This document shows, piece by piece, positions 46,655 through 56,190 of a stretch of 64,000 bases of DNA (position 1 is the stretch's first letter; every line of letters starts with the position of its first letter). Both the position numbers and the translations under genes were made by a program. The stretch is from a bacterium (GTDB lineage Bacteria; Electryoneota; RPQS01): contig JADKHW010000001.1 in NCBI GenBank assembly GCA_016721565.1, positions 372,001 through 436,000 of the forward strand, in the 5' to 3' direction. A model generated the notes under the pieces. The model ran no database searches. It was not told where the DNA came from and saw only the letters and a list, made by a program, of their open reading frames with translations.

Positions 46655-46957
46655 ATGGAAGACTTCATCAGCTTTATCGTCAAACACCTTGTCGAGAAAC
46701 CTGAATCCGTACGGATTGAGACGATCAAGGAAGAGAACGGGCGGATACTCTACAAGTTATATGTAGGGCAGGGTGACTTGGGTCAAGTCATCGGGAAAGA
46801 AGGAAGGACCGCGCGATCTTTAAGAACACTTGTGTTTGCAGCGGCGGCTCGTCGCGGAATACGAGCAGGTTTCGAGATCGTCGATCCGGCCATGCCGCCC
46901 AAGAGCGCTGAACCTCCGGCCTGGAGCGCGATGGATAGTTCAGGCGAGCATGCCTGA
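46655..46957 (+). CDS. khpA: KH-domain RNA-binding protein KhpA
   Basis: A 100-aa protein with one KH domain: FISFIVKHLVEKPESVRIE, LYKLYVGQGDLGQVIGKEGRTARSLRTLV (the GxxG is GKEG). It has a 20-residue extension after the domain. Always found between rpsP and rimM in this gene order. It overlaps rimM by eight bases. Confidence 0.9.
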   Translation: MEDFISFIVKHLVEKPESVRIETIKEENGRILYKLYVGQGDLGQVIGKEGRTARSLRTLVFAAAARRGIRAGFEIVDPAMPPKSAEPPAWSAMDSSGEHA

Positions 46958-47513
46958 TACCAGTGCTTCCACCGAAAGAGTGGTCATCGGCATCGTAGTC
47001 GGGTCTCATGGGCTTCAGGGTACGTTGAAGGTTGATCCACGCACTGATTTCCCTGAGCGGTTTGAGGTACTCAGGACTTGCTATCTATGTTGCGGCGACG
47101 AGGATGCGCAGATCGTTAAGATCAAGCGCTGTAAATTCGCGCCACGCGGGATCTTGCTAACTCTCGATGGCACTAAGACGCGCGAGGAAGCTGATAAATT
47201 ACGCGGAGCCACGATTGAAGTTCCGATGTCCGACCGCTGGGCGTTACCCGATGACTTCTACTACATTAGCGACCTCATTGGTTGCCAAGCTGTAGATGAA
47301 GCTGGGAAGATGATGGGCGAAATTGAGCAAGTGCTTCGTGGCAGTCAGGATGTATTATTGATCAAAGCGACGCAAGGAGAAATCCTGGTTCCGTTTGTTA
47401 ATGAATGGGTAGGGAAGACTGACGTAATTGCCCGAGTTGTTGTCATCAAACGTGCGGCGGAGTTGATCACCGCCGAAGAGATTCCACCGGCGCTGGGCGA
47501 AAGTGATCATTGA
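46950..47513 (+). CDS. rimM: Ribosome maturation factor RimM
   Basis: 16S rRNA processing factor that binds S19. The N-terminal barrel (VVIGIVVGSHGLQGTLKVDPRTDFPERF) and the PRC barrel (YYISDLIGCQAVDEAG) are both present. The start ATG at 46950 is preferred over the longer upstream frame, which begins within khpA. About 187 aa. Overlaps trmD by 11 bases. Confidence 0.94.
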   Translation: MPDTSASTERVVIGIVVGSHGLQGTLKVDPRTDFPERFEVLRTCYLCCGDEDAQIVKIKRCKFAPRGILLTLDGTKTREEADKLRGATIEVPMSDRWALPDDFYYISDLIGCQAVDEAGKMMGEIEQVLRGSQDVLLIKATQGEILVPFVNEWVGKTDVIARVVVIKRAAELITAEEIPPALGESDH

Positions 47514-48210
47514 TATTCTGACGGGTTTCCCTGAGCTTCTTAGCGGACCTCTGAACGAATCCATCGTCGCGCGTGCGCTGATTGAGCAAAAGGTTGAAAT
47601 CTGGGCGCACGATGTTAGACATTATACATCGGACCGTCACGGCAAGATAGATGATATTCCCTATGGCGGCGGGGCAGGAATGATCATGATGGCGCAGCCG
47701 GTCTTTGCGAGTCTTGATGCTGTTAAAGGCTATCGGGCGCCGCTTGAAAGACCACGGAAGATCTTTATGACTCCGCAGGGTAAGAAGCTTGATCAACAAT
47801 TAGTCGACGAGCTTGCACGCGAGGAGTGGCTGATAGTTCTCTGCGGGCATTACAAAGATATTGACGCGCGTGTATTTCTGCGCGACGAGTGGGAAGAAAT
47901 TTCGATTGGGGATTTCGTCGTCAGCGGTGGTGAATTGCCTGCGGCGCTTTTGGTGGATGCGGTGGTAAGACGATTGCCCGGTGTCCTTGGAGATGAAGAG
48001 TCGGCCAACAGCGACAGCTTTGCACAGGGCGATTTGGATGCTCCGTACTATACGAAACCTGAAGCGATTGCAGGCTTGCAAGTGCCCGAAGTTTTGCTGT
48101 CCGGGCACCATGCTAAAATCGAGGAGTGGCGGCGTTCGCAGCGCAGAACGCGAACGGAACTGCGTCGCCCGGATCTTCTAAACAACGATAACAAGAAAAA
48201 ATCTACATAG
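47503..48210 (+). CDS. trmD: tRNA (guanine-N1)-methyltransferase
   Basis: Makes m1G37 in tRNAs with G36. 235 aa. [48 protein letters not shown], and the trefoil-knot cofactor site [33 protein letters not shown] start at 47503 overlaps rimM. Confidence 0.96.
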   Translation: MIIDILTGFPELLSGPLNESIVARALIEQKVEIWAHDVRHYTSDRHGKIDDIPYGGGAGMIMMAQPVFASLDAVKGYRAPLERPRKIFMTPQGKKLDQQLVDELAREEWLIVLCGHYKDIDARVFLRDEWEEISIGDFVVSGGELPAALLVDAVVRRLPGVLGDEESANSDSFAQGDLDAPYYTKPEAIAGLQVPEVLLSGHHAKIEEWRRSQRRTRTELRRPDLLNNDNKKKST

Positions 48211-48218
48211 AGGCTATC

Positions 48219-48593
48219 ATGAACCGCATCGCGAATTGGACCATGGACGATCTTCGGCAGGACATCCCGAGCTTTGTGCCGGGTGACACGCTGAACGTCA
48301 GCGTCCGCGTGATTGAAGGCGACAAAGAGCGCATTCAGGCGTTTCAAGGCGTTTGTATCGCCCGTCATGGAGGCGGGTTAGACGAGACTTTCACCGTGCG
48401 TAAGCTGTCGATGGGAATTGGTGTTGAGCGTGTGTTCCCGTTGCATTCACCGCGAATTGCAAAGATCGAAGTGACACGTCGTGGTCGCGTGCGTCGCGCA
48501 AAGCTGACATACTTGCGCGGTTTGACTGGCAAGAAATCGCGTATTCGAGAGAAAGCGCGCGTTTTGGTTGTCGAAGACAAGGCGACGGCTTAG
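48219..48593 (+). CDS. rplS: 50S ribosomal protein L19
   Basis: 124 aa: [55 protein letters not shown], and [23 protein letters not shown]. It ends the ffh-rpsP-khpA-rimM-trmD-rplS run. A cobalamin riboswitch begins within a few bases of its stop. Confidence 0.98.
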   Translation: MNRIANWTMDDLRQDIPSFVPGDTLNVSVRVIEGDKERIQAFQGVCIARHGGGLDETFTVRKLSMGIGVERVFPLHSPRIAKIEVTRRGRVRRAKLTYLRGLTGKKSRIREKARVLVVEDKATA

Positions 48594-48604
48594 TCTTTAC
48601 GGTT

Positions 48605-48764
48605 TGAGTTCGGAATAGGGCCTCAGGTGTCCGCCTTCGGGCGGAAGAATAGGGAAGACGGTGTGAATCCGTCGCTGTCCCGCAACTGTGATAGAGCAAA
48701 TTGCTCTCAGCCAGGAGACCTGCCTGTGGCTTTCACCACCCTTCGGAGACAAGGAAATTGGTGG
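48605..48764 (+). ncRNA. Cobalamin (B12) riboswitch
   Basis: Conserved core pieces appear in order: CCTCAGGTG, GGCGG hairpin, AGGGAAGACGGTGTGAATCC, GTCGCTGTCCCGCAACTGTG, a variable AGAGC/GCTCT hairpin, and the B12 box AGCCAGGAGACCTGCC (48709-48724). Downstream, CCACC (48736-48740) can pair with GGTGG (48760-48764), which covers the likely GTG start at 48761 and overlaps the beginning of a GGAGG stretch. That looks like a translational expression platform: B12 would favour the closed form and shut the operon. Confidence 0.92.
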
Positions 48765-49351
48765 AGGCTCTTCGCGATGTCGAAGAGAAGAATATGGAAT
48801 CATCCGGCGGCTTTTCAAGCCCGCCTTTGTTGCTGACGCGCGCTGCGGCATTTGTTGCTGTCGGTATTGCGCTTGGCTATTTGTTAGCCCCTGTCCCAAA
48901 TGTTGAGTTGGTAACCGCGACGTGCTTTTGCGCCGGTTACTTGCTTGGTTTTGGCGCGGGGGTTCTCTGCTCTCTGCTGATTGAGTCGCTGTTCGCAGGA
49001 TTTCATCCAATGGGCAGCTCGATGGGATTGACGCTCGTAGCGCAGTGTGTGGGGATGGCCGGTGCAGGGGCATTGGGTGCGATTTGCCGCCCGTTGAGCA
49101 TCCGCAACTCGCGAGTCGTTCGGGTTGTAATGATTACGTTGTTTGGACTCCTTGCAACAATTTGGTTTGATCTCTTAACCAACCTGGCCTTCCCTGTGAC
49201 GGCCGGGTTTTCTTTTGAGCAGACGATTGCGTCCTTTGTCCTTGCAATACCGTTTGCCGCAATTCACATTGTGTCCAACACGCTTGTTCTTCTGCTCGTC
49301 GTCTCGCCGTTACTCCCCAAATTAGTCACCATTATTGAGAATCCAACGTGA
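48761..49351 (+). CDS. ECF-type transporter S component, predicted for cobalamin
   Basis: An integral membrane protein with about five to six helices (RAAAFVAVGIALGYLLAPV, TATCFCAGYLLGFGAGVLCSLLIESLFAGF, VVMITLFGLLATIWFDLL and others). The segment GFHPMGSSMG after helix 2 and the overall size (about 196 aa) fit an ECF transporter substrate-binding S component. Specificity for B12 is inferred from the riboswitch and BtuB-like neighbour. No EcfA or EcfT genes are in the window. GTG 48761 is preferred (AAGGA five bases before it), though ATG 48794 and TTG 48758 are possible. Confidence 0.7.
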   Translation: MEALRDVEEKNMESSGGFSSPPLLLTRAAAFVAVGIALGYLLAPVPNVELVTATCFCAGYLLGFGAGVLCSLLIESLFAGFHPMGSSMGLTLVAQCVGMAGAGALGAICRPLSIRNSRVVRVVMITLFGLLATIWFDLLTNLAFPVTAGFSFEQTIASFVLAIPFAAIHIVSNTLVLLLVVSPLLPKLVTIIENPT

Positions 49352-51153
49352 TTCGACTATCTAATTTTTTATTGGCAAGCATGCTTCTTCCAAGCTTGCT
49401 GTTTGCTCAAGAGTTGACGTACGAGCGCATGTCTGTGTATGCGTATGAAGACATGAGCGATTGGCTCCGCCTATTTCCGGGCATGTACCCAATGGATTAC
49501 GGAGTGGCGGGGGTGCCTGTTGTGTTTCGACCGTGGGGACTGAACCCATGGTATGTTGGAGTAGTGCGTGACGGAATTCCCTGGAACAGGGTGAGCGACG
49601 GACTCTACGACTCGAACTTGGATTCGCCGGAAGGAATGAAATCCGTGGCATTTTCTACGGACGGTTTTGATCCGCTCGGAACCGTTCGTTTGACCTCGCG
49701 CTCGCTTCCAACGGACTCTGCTACAACTGAAGTGAGGCTGCGCGAAGGATACTACGGTTTCGGGCGGGTGGACTTCGCTCATGCACAGAAACTCTCAGAT
49801 AGAGTGACAGCAGAAGGGCGCGGACGACTGTTTTGGTATGACGGACTTCGCGCGTCGGGTAGTCAAACTTACAGTAAGGCGCGGTTTTATTCACTTAGCG
49901 GCAAGCTGGATTTTGCTATAGACGAGCGATGGCGAAGTAAACTTGAGTACGGAGGATCAAATGTTGATGCTCAATCACCAACACCGGCTTTCGTCGACAC
50001 GGTTGCGACCAGACCACAGATATATAGCGAACGCGAGTATGGCACAGCTCGACTGAGATGCGGGCAGAGCGGGTAGAGTTTGATTTTGGTTTGCATGCCC
50101 GTCAGGATCGTGAAACGCGTGAATCGGCAGGCACGAAGCTCTTTGGATTGCGTGAAAGGTTTTGGTATGGATTTGCCGAGGGCAGGGTTACAAATCAGAA
50201 AGGTGGAATAAGCGGAAGAGTTGCAGGAGAAAGCGCGGAGTTTTCATTTCCGGGAAGCGCAGAGGGTCGGGAGAATGCAATTGCTCTTGTCGGGACACTC
50301 AATTATGATCTTGACTTCTAGTGGTTGGAGGTCGAATACTCTACCGCACTCGAGTGGAGACAAAACCGAACGGGAATCTGATCTAAATGACGAAGCCTTT
50401 ATCAGCAAATGTTGAAAGCAATAGGCTGGCGGGGTTTGCCATTGTGTGTGAAGGTTCGTATGGACAGAAGGCGGTGCCACAATTTTGGCGATACGCACAC
50501 TTCTCCGCTCAGAATCGGCCACTATTAGTTTCTGATGTGTTTGCGTCGAATGCCTACTATGGGGGGAAATGGGAAGGATTCGAAGCCAACCACAATTTCG
50601 TGTCTGAACTTGATACTTGGGCCGCCGGAATGAACTGGCAGCGCGGAAGCGGCAGTGCTGCACTCAAATGGCGTGGAGTCTGTGGTGGTAACGTGTGGTT
50701 CCTGACTGAAATGACAGCACTTATCTCTATTCATCGTCAAAGGAAAATGAGTGGTTTGGTCCAGAGTTTACAAGTGATTTCCCAATTGTTAGTTATTTAC
50801 GCATGCAATCTTGGTCGTCGATTCAATGTGACAAGAATGGTCTGAGTCGCGCACTCGACACTCGTTCATTATCGCGGTTGATCTACTCGCAAGACTTTTT
50901 CAAAGCACCGTTGCATGTTGACTCATACGTCGCGTACGAATTGATTGGCCGTCACCGAGCGGAGTCGGATTACGGATCGAAGGTTCTCGGCCCGGCGCAC
51001 TTGGTTCATTTCCGAATAGAGGGTACAATCGAGGGAGTGACACTGATTTGGGGAACAGAGAATCTCACCGGACAGCACTATGAATACCTGCCGGGGTACA
51101 TGCTCATTCGTAAAGAAGAGTACTTTGGTTTGAAATGGACGCTGAAGTTATGA
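49348..51153 (+). pseudogene. TonB-dependent receptor-like outer-membrane protein, multiply disrupted
   Basis: The first 240 residues show a signal peptide (FLLASMLLPSLLFAQ), a plug-like part (VGVVRDGIPWNRVSDG) and barrel strands (TTEVRLREGYYGFGRVDF). The barrel continues in other frames: a -1 shift near 50058-50064, a TAG at 50319-50321, further shifts around 50370-50410, and another near 50712. It ends in YFGLKWTLKL with a stop that overlaps the btuB start (ATGA), so the gene once ran to 51153. About five lesions in 1.8 kb are more than in neighbouring genes, so true decay is possible. GTG start overlaps the S-component gene. Confidence 0.65.
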
Positions 51154-53073
51154 AGCGGATCGCAGTTCTATTTACAATCTTCAGACTCGTGTCAATTGTT
51201 AACGCAGGAGAAGTTGTAACGACTTTGCCGGAAGTTGTAATACATGGCTTGGCGACAGGTGCAACGCGCAACTTCACGAAACATGAAATCACGAAAAGTG
51301 GCGCTCGGAATGCGGCCGAGTTCTTGGAACAGATTTCAGGACTTGCGATTCGGCAAGGATGCGGCATCTGGTGGTAAGCAGTTTGCGCGTATAGGTGGTT
51401 CAAACGTCAATCAAGTGATGGTTCTGCTTGATGGTATTCGAATTTCCGACGTGGGCAGCGGCGAAACCGATTTGTCTCGTATTCCGGCGGAATGGATTGA
51501 GTCCATCGAAGTCAGTACTGGAGGAAGCACTGCTTTCGGAGGCGAGGCGATTGGTGGAGCTATTTCTATTCGCACGTCAAAGATCTCTTTGAGTAATTTC
51601 ACAACGACTGCACGTGGAAGCGAGACGAGCACGCAAGTTGGAGCGCGACAGGATTGGACGAAAGGAAATACGTACACCAGTATTGGAGTCACTCGCGAGC
51701 AAGGCGAAGGGAATTACAGATTTCGAGTAACTGAAGACGACGGAAATGGGCCTTTTACTGTTAACCTAGGCGAGACGTTTCGCCGAGAAAACAATGCGCT
51801 TCTGCGTGATCGTCTCACAGGCAAATTTTCACATGATTTCGGCCGTCACGAAGTGAGCGGCTCGGCATGGGTGGATCGCTCGGAGTTTGGATTGCCAGGT
51901 TATCTGGCACCGCGTCCAACTCCTTTGGCATCGCAAGAAGAGCAATTCAGACAAGCGCAACTAAGTTGGATATTCAATTCTGAGGTGGGGCGTCTGTCTG
52001 CGACAGCAGGCTTACAAAACCAGATGCGAGACTTTTCGGACCCTGATACGTACAGCTATCTTCATCAGTCGCACGAGGCTTCCGAGCGAGTGTCGATGGC
52101 AACATCGTTGCAACGAAAGGTTAGACACATAAACATAAGCTGGAATACGCGAACGGAGCGCGAGCGGCTGGAAAGTGGCGTCTTGAAGAACACGCGCGCG
52201 GCGCGCAATCGTTGGCAGACCTCTTTGCAATTTGAGCGTGTGGTCAAACTTGGTTCAGCGGCGCGTCAAACCGTGAATTGTCTGTTCGGAACAAGCGTCG
52301 AGCGATTTGGCGATGCTGAAGTGCAGGCGCTTCCGAGTGGTGAGGTTTCTTATGCTAACCATGTGTCCATTCCGTTTACAATGGGGGTACGCGGATCACG
52401 AGCGTACCTGGCACCAAGTTTTTATTCGCTGTTTTGGAATGATGAGCTATTGGCTCAAGGTAATCCTGATTTGCGTCCTGAATCTTCGCAAATGTGGCAA
52501 GGTTTTTTCAAGGCAAGAACGCTGAGTCAGTATGAAACTGCCATAGAAATATCAGCTTCGAACAACAGAGTTGATGATCTGATTTATTGGCGACAGGCAT
52601 TTGACGGAAGGTGGACACCGCAGAATCTCCGCAATGCAACTCTCGATCAGTTGACGGTAGGTGTAGAGCAGGTGGTTCTACTGTCACATCTTGATGCAAA
52701 ATTGTCAATGGAGTGGCTTGAAGCTCGCGACCATAGCGGCGAGCGCGTAGCCGATGGAAAGTACCTCATTTATCGCCCGCTTCGGACGTTTCACACCGCG
52801 TTGAACTGGCAAACACTTGGATTTCGCGGTTTGATTCGAACGAATTGGGTGGACAAGCAAGCAATTCTGGAAACAAATTCCAAGTGGCTCGCTGAATACA
52901 CTATTGTTGATATGGAAATGTCTCGCAAGTTCGACTTGGGTTCGACAACGTGGGATGCGGGGCTTCGATGTGACAATGTTTTCGACATGGACTATCGAGT
53001 TGTGCGATTTGCGCCCATGCCGCTAAGAGAGTATTCGATTTTTCTTTCGTGTAATCTGGGGAGTGGATTATGA
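51150..53073 (+). CDS. btuB: BtuB-like TonB-dependent receptor (one frameshift)
   Basis: A TonB-dependent receptor of about 640 aa when joined. Signal peptide (IAVLFTIFRLVSIVNAG), a plug with SGARNAAEFLEQISGLAIRQ and then ARIGGSNVNQVMVLLDGIRI, DLSRIPAEWIESIEVSTGG and GAISIRT, typical of BtuB/CirA plugs. Long barrel strands follow and the protein ends in FLSCNLGSGL. An extra G at about 51357-51358 breaks the frame (CAA-GAT is expected). B12 specificity is supported by the riboswitch and the neighbour that resembles BtuG. Confidence 0.8.
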
Positions 53074-54338
53074 TACCGTTTGCACTGTTCTTTGTTTTGA
53101 TCGCCACACTCTGTCACGGCACCACGTTTTATGTTGTAAACGGACTGGACGAGAGCCTTGGTTGGGTGAACTCTGACTCGGGAGAGTTTGACGCACAAGC
53201 TGTTACACTTGGCAGTCTTGCTAACGACGTTGTTGTCACAAATGACAAATTGTTCGTAGTTAACTCGGGGCTTGGAACATTACAGGTTATTGATCGACAA
53301 TCGCTTACGACTCTGGATGAAATTACCGTGACCGGTTCTGTGAACCCATATTCGGCGAGTGCATTGAGCAATTCTCGCGTTGCGGTTACTGGATTGATCA
53401 GCGGCACCGTTTCCATCGTGAATGTGGAGTTTGGGAATGTAGATACGACGTTTATTACAGGCGACGGACCGCAAGCCATTGTCGAACATTCCGGGTTGAT
53501 TTATGTTTTGAATACAGGTGTTGTTTTTCCTGTTTTTCATCCTGGTTTACTGAAGCGGTACAATGCAGAAACTTACGTATTTGTAGATTCTCTTGAATTG
53601 GGAATAAACCCACAATCAATGGCGTTCATTGGAAATGAACTACATGTCTTATGTACGGGTGACTACGCAAATATAACTGGAAGCGTCCAAATCGTAAACC
53701 TTGAGACAATGAGCATTTCACAAACGCTTGAGTTCGGAGGATCGCCAGGTGCAATTGCGGCGAATGGCAATGAAGTGTTCATCGCGGCGGGAGGCTGGGT
53801 TGAGGCGGGCTACGTCTTTCACTACAATGCAAGTACACGACAAGTCATCAACGACGCAAGTAACCCAATTTTGTGCGGCGTCGGAGCATCTGATATTGTT
53901 GTGCAACCAAATGGCGATTTCGTTGTGACGTGTTTTCAAGATGCCACTGTCGAATTCAGCTCGGCTGACGGAGTAGTCCGAACTGTATATAACATGTCTG
54001 CAGGAGCGGGCTCGCTTGGAGTATGGTGGGGGGCAAGCGATGTTGATGAAACACTCCCTGAAATTGCGCAGGACATGAACATACTATCTGCCTTCCCCAA
54101 CCCTTTCAACAGCAGCGTCATGCTGGAATGGACCGGGCCGCTGCGTGCTCCCAATCAGATCCAGATATTCGATGTCTTGGGACGAAATGTTGGTGAACTG
54201 GCAATCGGTGCGGGCACTCCACGGGTTGGCTGGACGCCCGGGTCAGACGGGAGACAGGAGGTTGCTGCGGGAGTCTATTTTGCGAGGTTTGTTGAAGGTG
54301 CAACGAGCCTACCGATACGAATTGTATATATAAAATAA
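53070..54338 (+). CDS. Secreted YncE/YVTN-type beta-propeller with T9SS-type sorting domain (BtuG-like candidate)
   Basis: A 422-aa secreted protein. Signal peptide FALFFVLIATLCHG. The Cys there is not preceded by a lipobox Ala/Gly/Ser, so it is probably not a lipoprotein. Residues about 18-320 are beta-propeller blades (FYVVNGLDESLGWVNSDSG, KLFVVNSGLGTLQVIDRQS, GLIYVLNTGV). The C-terminal ~90 residues (LSAFPNPFNSSVMLEW, IQIFDVLGRNVGEL, GVYFARFVEG) are a T9SS type A/FlgD-like sorting domain. Coupled to btuB by ATGA under a B12 riboswitch. In Bacteroides the B12-binding BtuG is a lipoprotein propeller next to BtuB, so an analogous surface B12-capture role is my inference. Confidence 0.75.
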   Translation: MIPFALFFVLIATLCHGTTFYVVNGLDESLGWVNSDSGEFDAQAVTLGSLANDVVVTNDKLFVVNSGLGTLQVIDRQSLTTLDEITVTGSVNPYSASALSNSRVAVTGLISGTVSIVNVEFGNVDTTFITGDGPQAIVEHSGLIYVLNTGVVFPVFHPGLLKRYNAETYVFVDSLELGINPQSMAFIGNELHVLCTGDYANITGSVQIVNLETMSISQTLEFGGSPGAIAANGNEVFIAAGGWVEAGYVFHYNASTRQVINDASNPILCGVGASDIVVQPNGDFVVTCFQDATVEFSSADGVVRTVYNMSAGAGSLGVWWGASDVDETLPEIAQDMNILSAFPNPFNSSVMLEWTGPLRAPNQIQIFDVLGRNVGELAIGAGTPRVGWTPGSDGRQEVAAGVYFARFVEGATSLPIRIVYIK

Positions 54339-54376
54339 ACAAACAGATAAATCAAAATCTCTTTGATGAGGTCAGT

Positions 54377-54405
54377 TTGCAAGTCTGTCGAGAAAATCGT
54401 ATCTT
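54377..54405 (+). promoter_or_regulatory. Sigma70-like promoter for trpS
   Basis: -35 TTGCAA (54377-54382), 17-bp spacer, -10 TATCTT (54400-54405). ATG of trpS lies at 54450. The 111-base gap after the beta-propeller gene also holds an imperfect inverted repeat (54376-54386 with 54423-54433). Confidence 0.5.
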
Positions 54406-54449
54406 CAGCGATTACTTAAGATAGACTGGCAAACCGACCTTTTCTCTGC

Positions 54450-55451
54450 ATGGCAACCCGCAAAAAACGCATCCTTTCCGGTATGAGGCCTACCGGCCGA
54501 CTTCACCTTGGCAACTATGTTGGGGCGTTGGAGAATTGGGTGCGCTTGCAGAATGACTACGAAAACTATCATCTTGTGGCCGACTGGCATACGCTCACTA
54601 CGGACTACGAGCATACGCGCCAAATCCCTGAGAACATCCACGAAATGGTGACGGATTGGCTGGCTGCGGGAATTGATCCCGAAAAGAGTCCGATTTTTGT
54701 GCAGTCACAAGTCAAAGCACATGCTGAGCTATATTTGTTGCTCAACATGATTATATCGACGGGTAGATTAGAGCGCAACCCGACTTTGAAAGACCAAGTG
54801 CGTGATCTTGAATTGGAAGATGCCGTGACTGCCGGGCATTTGACTTATCCGGTTTTGCAAGCGGCTGACATCATGATGTACAAAGGCGAAGTTGTTCCTG
54901 TCGGAGAAGATCAGCTTCCGCACATCGAAGTAACGCGCGAATTAGCTCGCAGGTTCAACAATCTCTATGCTCCGGAGAGTCCAATCTTTCCTGAGCCGGA
55001 AGGATTGCTGACGAATTTCCCGCGCTTACAGGGACTTGATGGCCGCAGAATGTCAAAATCGTTGGGCAATACAATTTTGCTTGCGGATTCGCCAGAAGAG
55101 ATTTCAAATAAGCTTCGGAAGGCTGTTACAGATCCACAAAAGGTTCGCAAGAATGACCCCGGCAGACCGGATGTCTGCTTGGTCTTTGGCTACCACCAGA
55201 AATTCAATGAGGCTGAAACTGCTGAGATCCGATCAGGCTGTGAAAGCGGCGCGCTGGGTTGTGTCGATTGCAAGAAACGTTGCTCAGAGCGGATCATAGA
55301 GCATCTTTCGCCAATTCATGAGCGTCGTCGCTCGTTAGAAGCAAATCCAAGTCGTGTAGTTGAAGTTTTAGAAGCCGGCAAAGCGAGTGCGAACAGAGTC
55401 GCAGATCAAACCATGTCAGAAGTGCACGCTGTGATGGGATTCGGAGCATGA
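54450..55451 (+). CDS. trpS: Tryptophanyl-tRNA synthetase
   Basis: Class I synthetase, 333 aa: SGMRPTGRLHLGNYVGAL (HIGH site), LVADWHTLT, PVLQAADIMMYKGEVVPVGEDQLPHIEVTRELARRFN, and the RMSKS signature (200-204). A GCESGALGCVDCKKRC stretch holds several cysteines, as in TrpRS types with a C-terminal metal-like motif. Overlaps scpA by four bases. Confidence 0.96.
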   Translation: MATRKKRILSGMRPTGRLHLGNYVGALENWVRLQNDYENYHLVADWHTLTTDYEHTRQIPENIHEMVTDWLAAGIDPEKSPIFVQSQVKAHAELYLLLNMIISTGRLERNPTLKDQVRDLELEDAVTAGHLTYPVLQAADIMMYKGEVVPVGEDQLPHIEVTRELARRFNNLYAPESPIFPEPEGLLTNFPRLQGLDGRRMSKSLGNTILLADSPEEISNKLRKAVTDPQKVRKNDPGRPDVCLVFGYHQKFNEAETAEIRSGCESGALGCVDCKKRCSERIIEHLSPIHERRRSLEANPSRVVEVLEAGKASANRVADQTMSEVHAVMGFGA

Positions 55452-56188
55452 GTGTTTGGCAAGTAAAATTGCCGCGCTTCGAAGGTCCACTCGACCTGTT
55501 GTTGTTCTTGGTAACTCGCAAAGAATACGATATTCTTGATCTTCCAATGGCGGAGATCACGGAATCATACTTGGAAGCGCTCGACTCAATCGGTGTGGAT
55601 AATCTTGAAGATGCTGGAGAGTATTTGTTGATGGCGGCAACGCTGTTGTCGATCAAAGTCAAAATGCTGCTTCCGCACACACAGATGCACGAAGAGTTGG
55701 ATATTGAAGACCCGCGCCGCGAGCTTGTCAACCGTTTACAAATCTATGCGCGCATCAAGGAAGCCGCCGAGGACCTTGGCATCCTTGAAGAGAACATGCA
55801 TGATCGCAAAGCGCTTGCGCGCGAAGCGGTACCACAAGATGCTCGTCCCGAGGGAATGGATTTACTGATGCCGCTCTCGGTGTACGATTTGGCCCGCACG
55901 ATGGAAGAAATACTTTCACGCCGTGAGACAAAGGTCTTCCACGAAGTGAAACTCTTGAAAGTCTCGGTCGAAGAGCGAACAGCGTGGGTGTTAAACAGTT
56001 TGAAACACTGGGATCGATTTGGATTGATTGAGCAATTGCGGCAAGTCCCTGACCGTATGGTTTGGGTGGCGACTTTCTTGGCGTTGTTAGAACTGGCTCG
56101 TCAGGGCAGAATTAAGTTGGATCAGAACGAACCTTTTGAAGAAATTTACGTGGCCCGCCCCGAGGCCATAGACGTACAGGCCGCATAA
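55448..56188 (+). CDS. scpA: Segregation and condensation protein A
   Basis: Kleisin subunit of the SMC-ScpAB condensin. 246 aa. WQVKLPRFEGPLDLLLFLVTRKEYDILDLPMAEIT is the N-terminal SMC-binding part, and the C-terminal winged-helix region (FLALLELARQGRIKLDQNEPFEEIYV) is also intact. Two bases separate it from scpB. smc is not in the window. Confidence 0.95.
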   Translation: MSVWQVKLPRFEGPLDLLLFLVTRKEYDILDLPMAEITESYLEALDSIGVDNLEDAGEYLLMAATLLSIKVKMLLPHTQMHEELDIEDPRRELVNRLQIYARIKEAAEDLGILEENMHDRKALAREAVPQDARPEGMDLLMPLSVYDLARTMEEILSRRETKVFHEVKLLKVSVEERTAWVLNSLKHWDRFGLIEQLRQVPDRMVWVATFLALLELARQGRIKLDQNEPFEEIYVARPEAIDVQAA

Positions 56189-56190
56189 GC

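Noticed and set aside
54376..54433. Imperfect inverted repeat upstream of trpS (TTTGCAAGTCT / AGACTGGCAAA)
   Set aside because: One mismatch and a long loop, and the left arm overlaps the -35 box, so it cannot form in the transcript. It could be an operator but there is no supporting copy.
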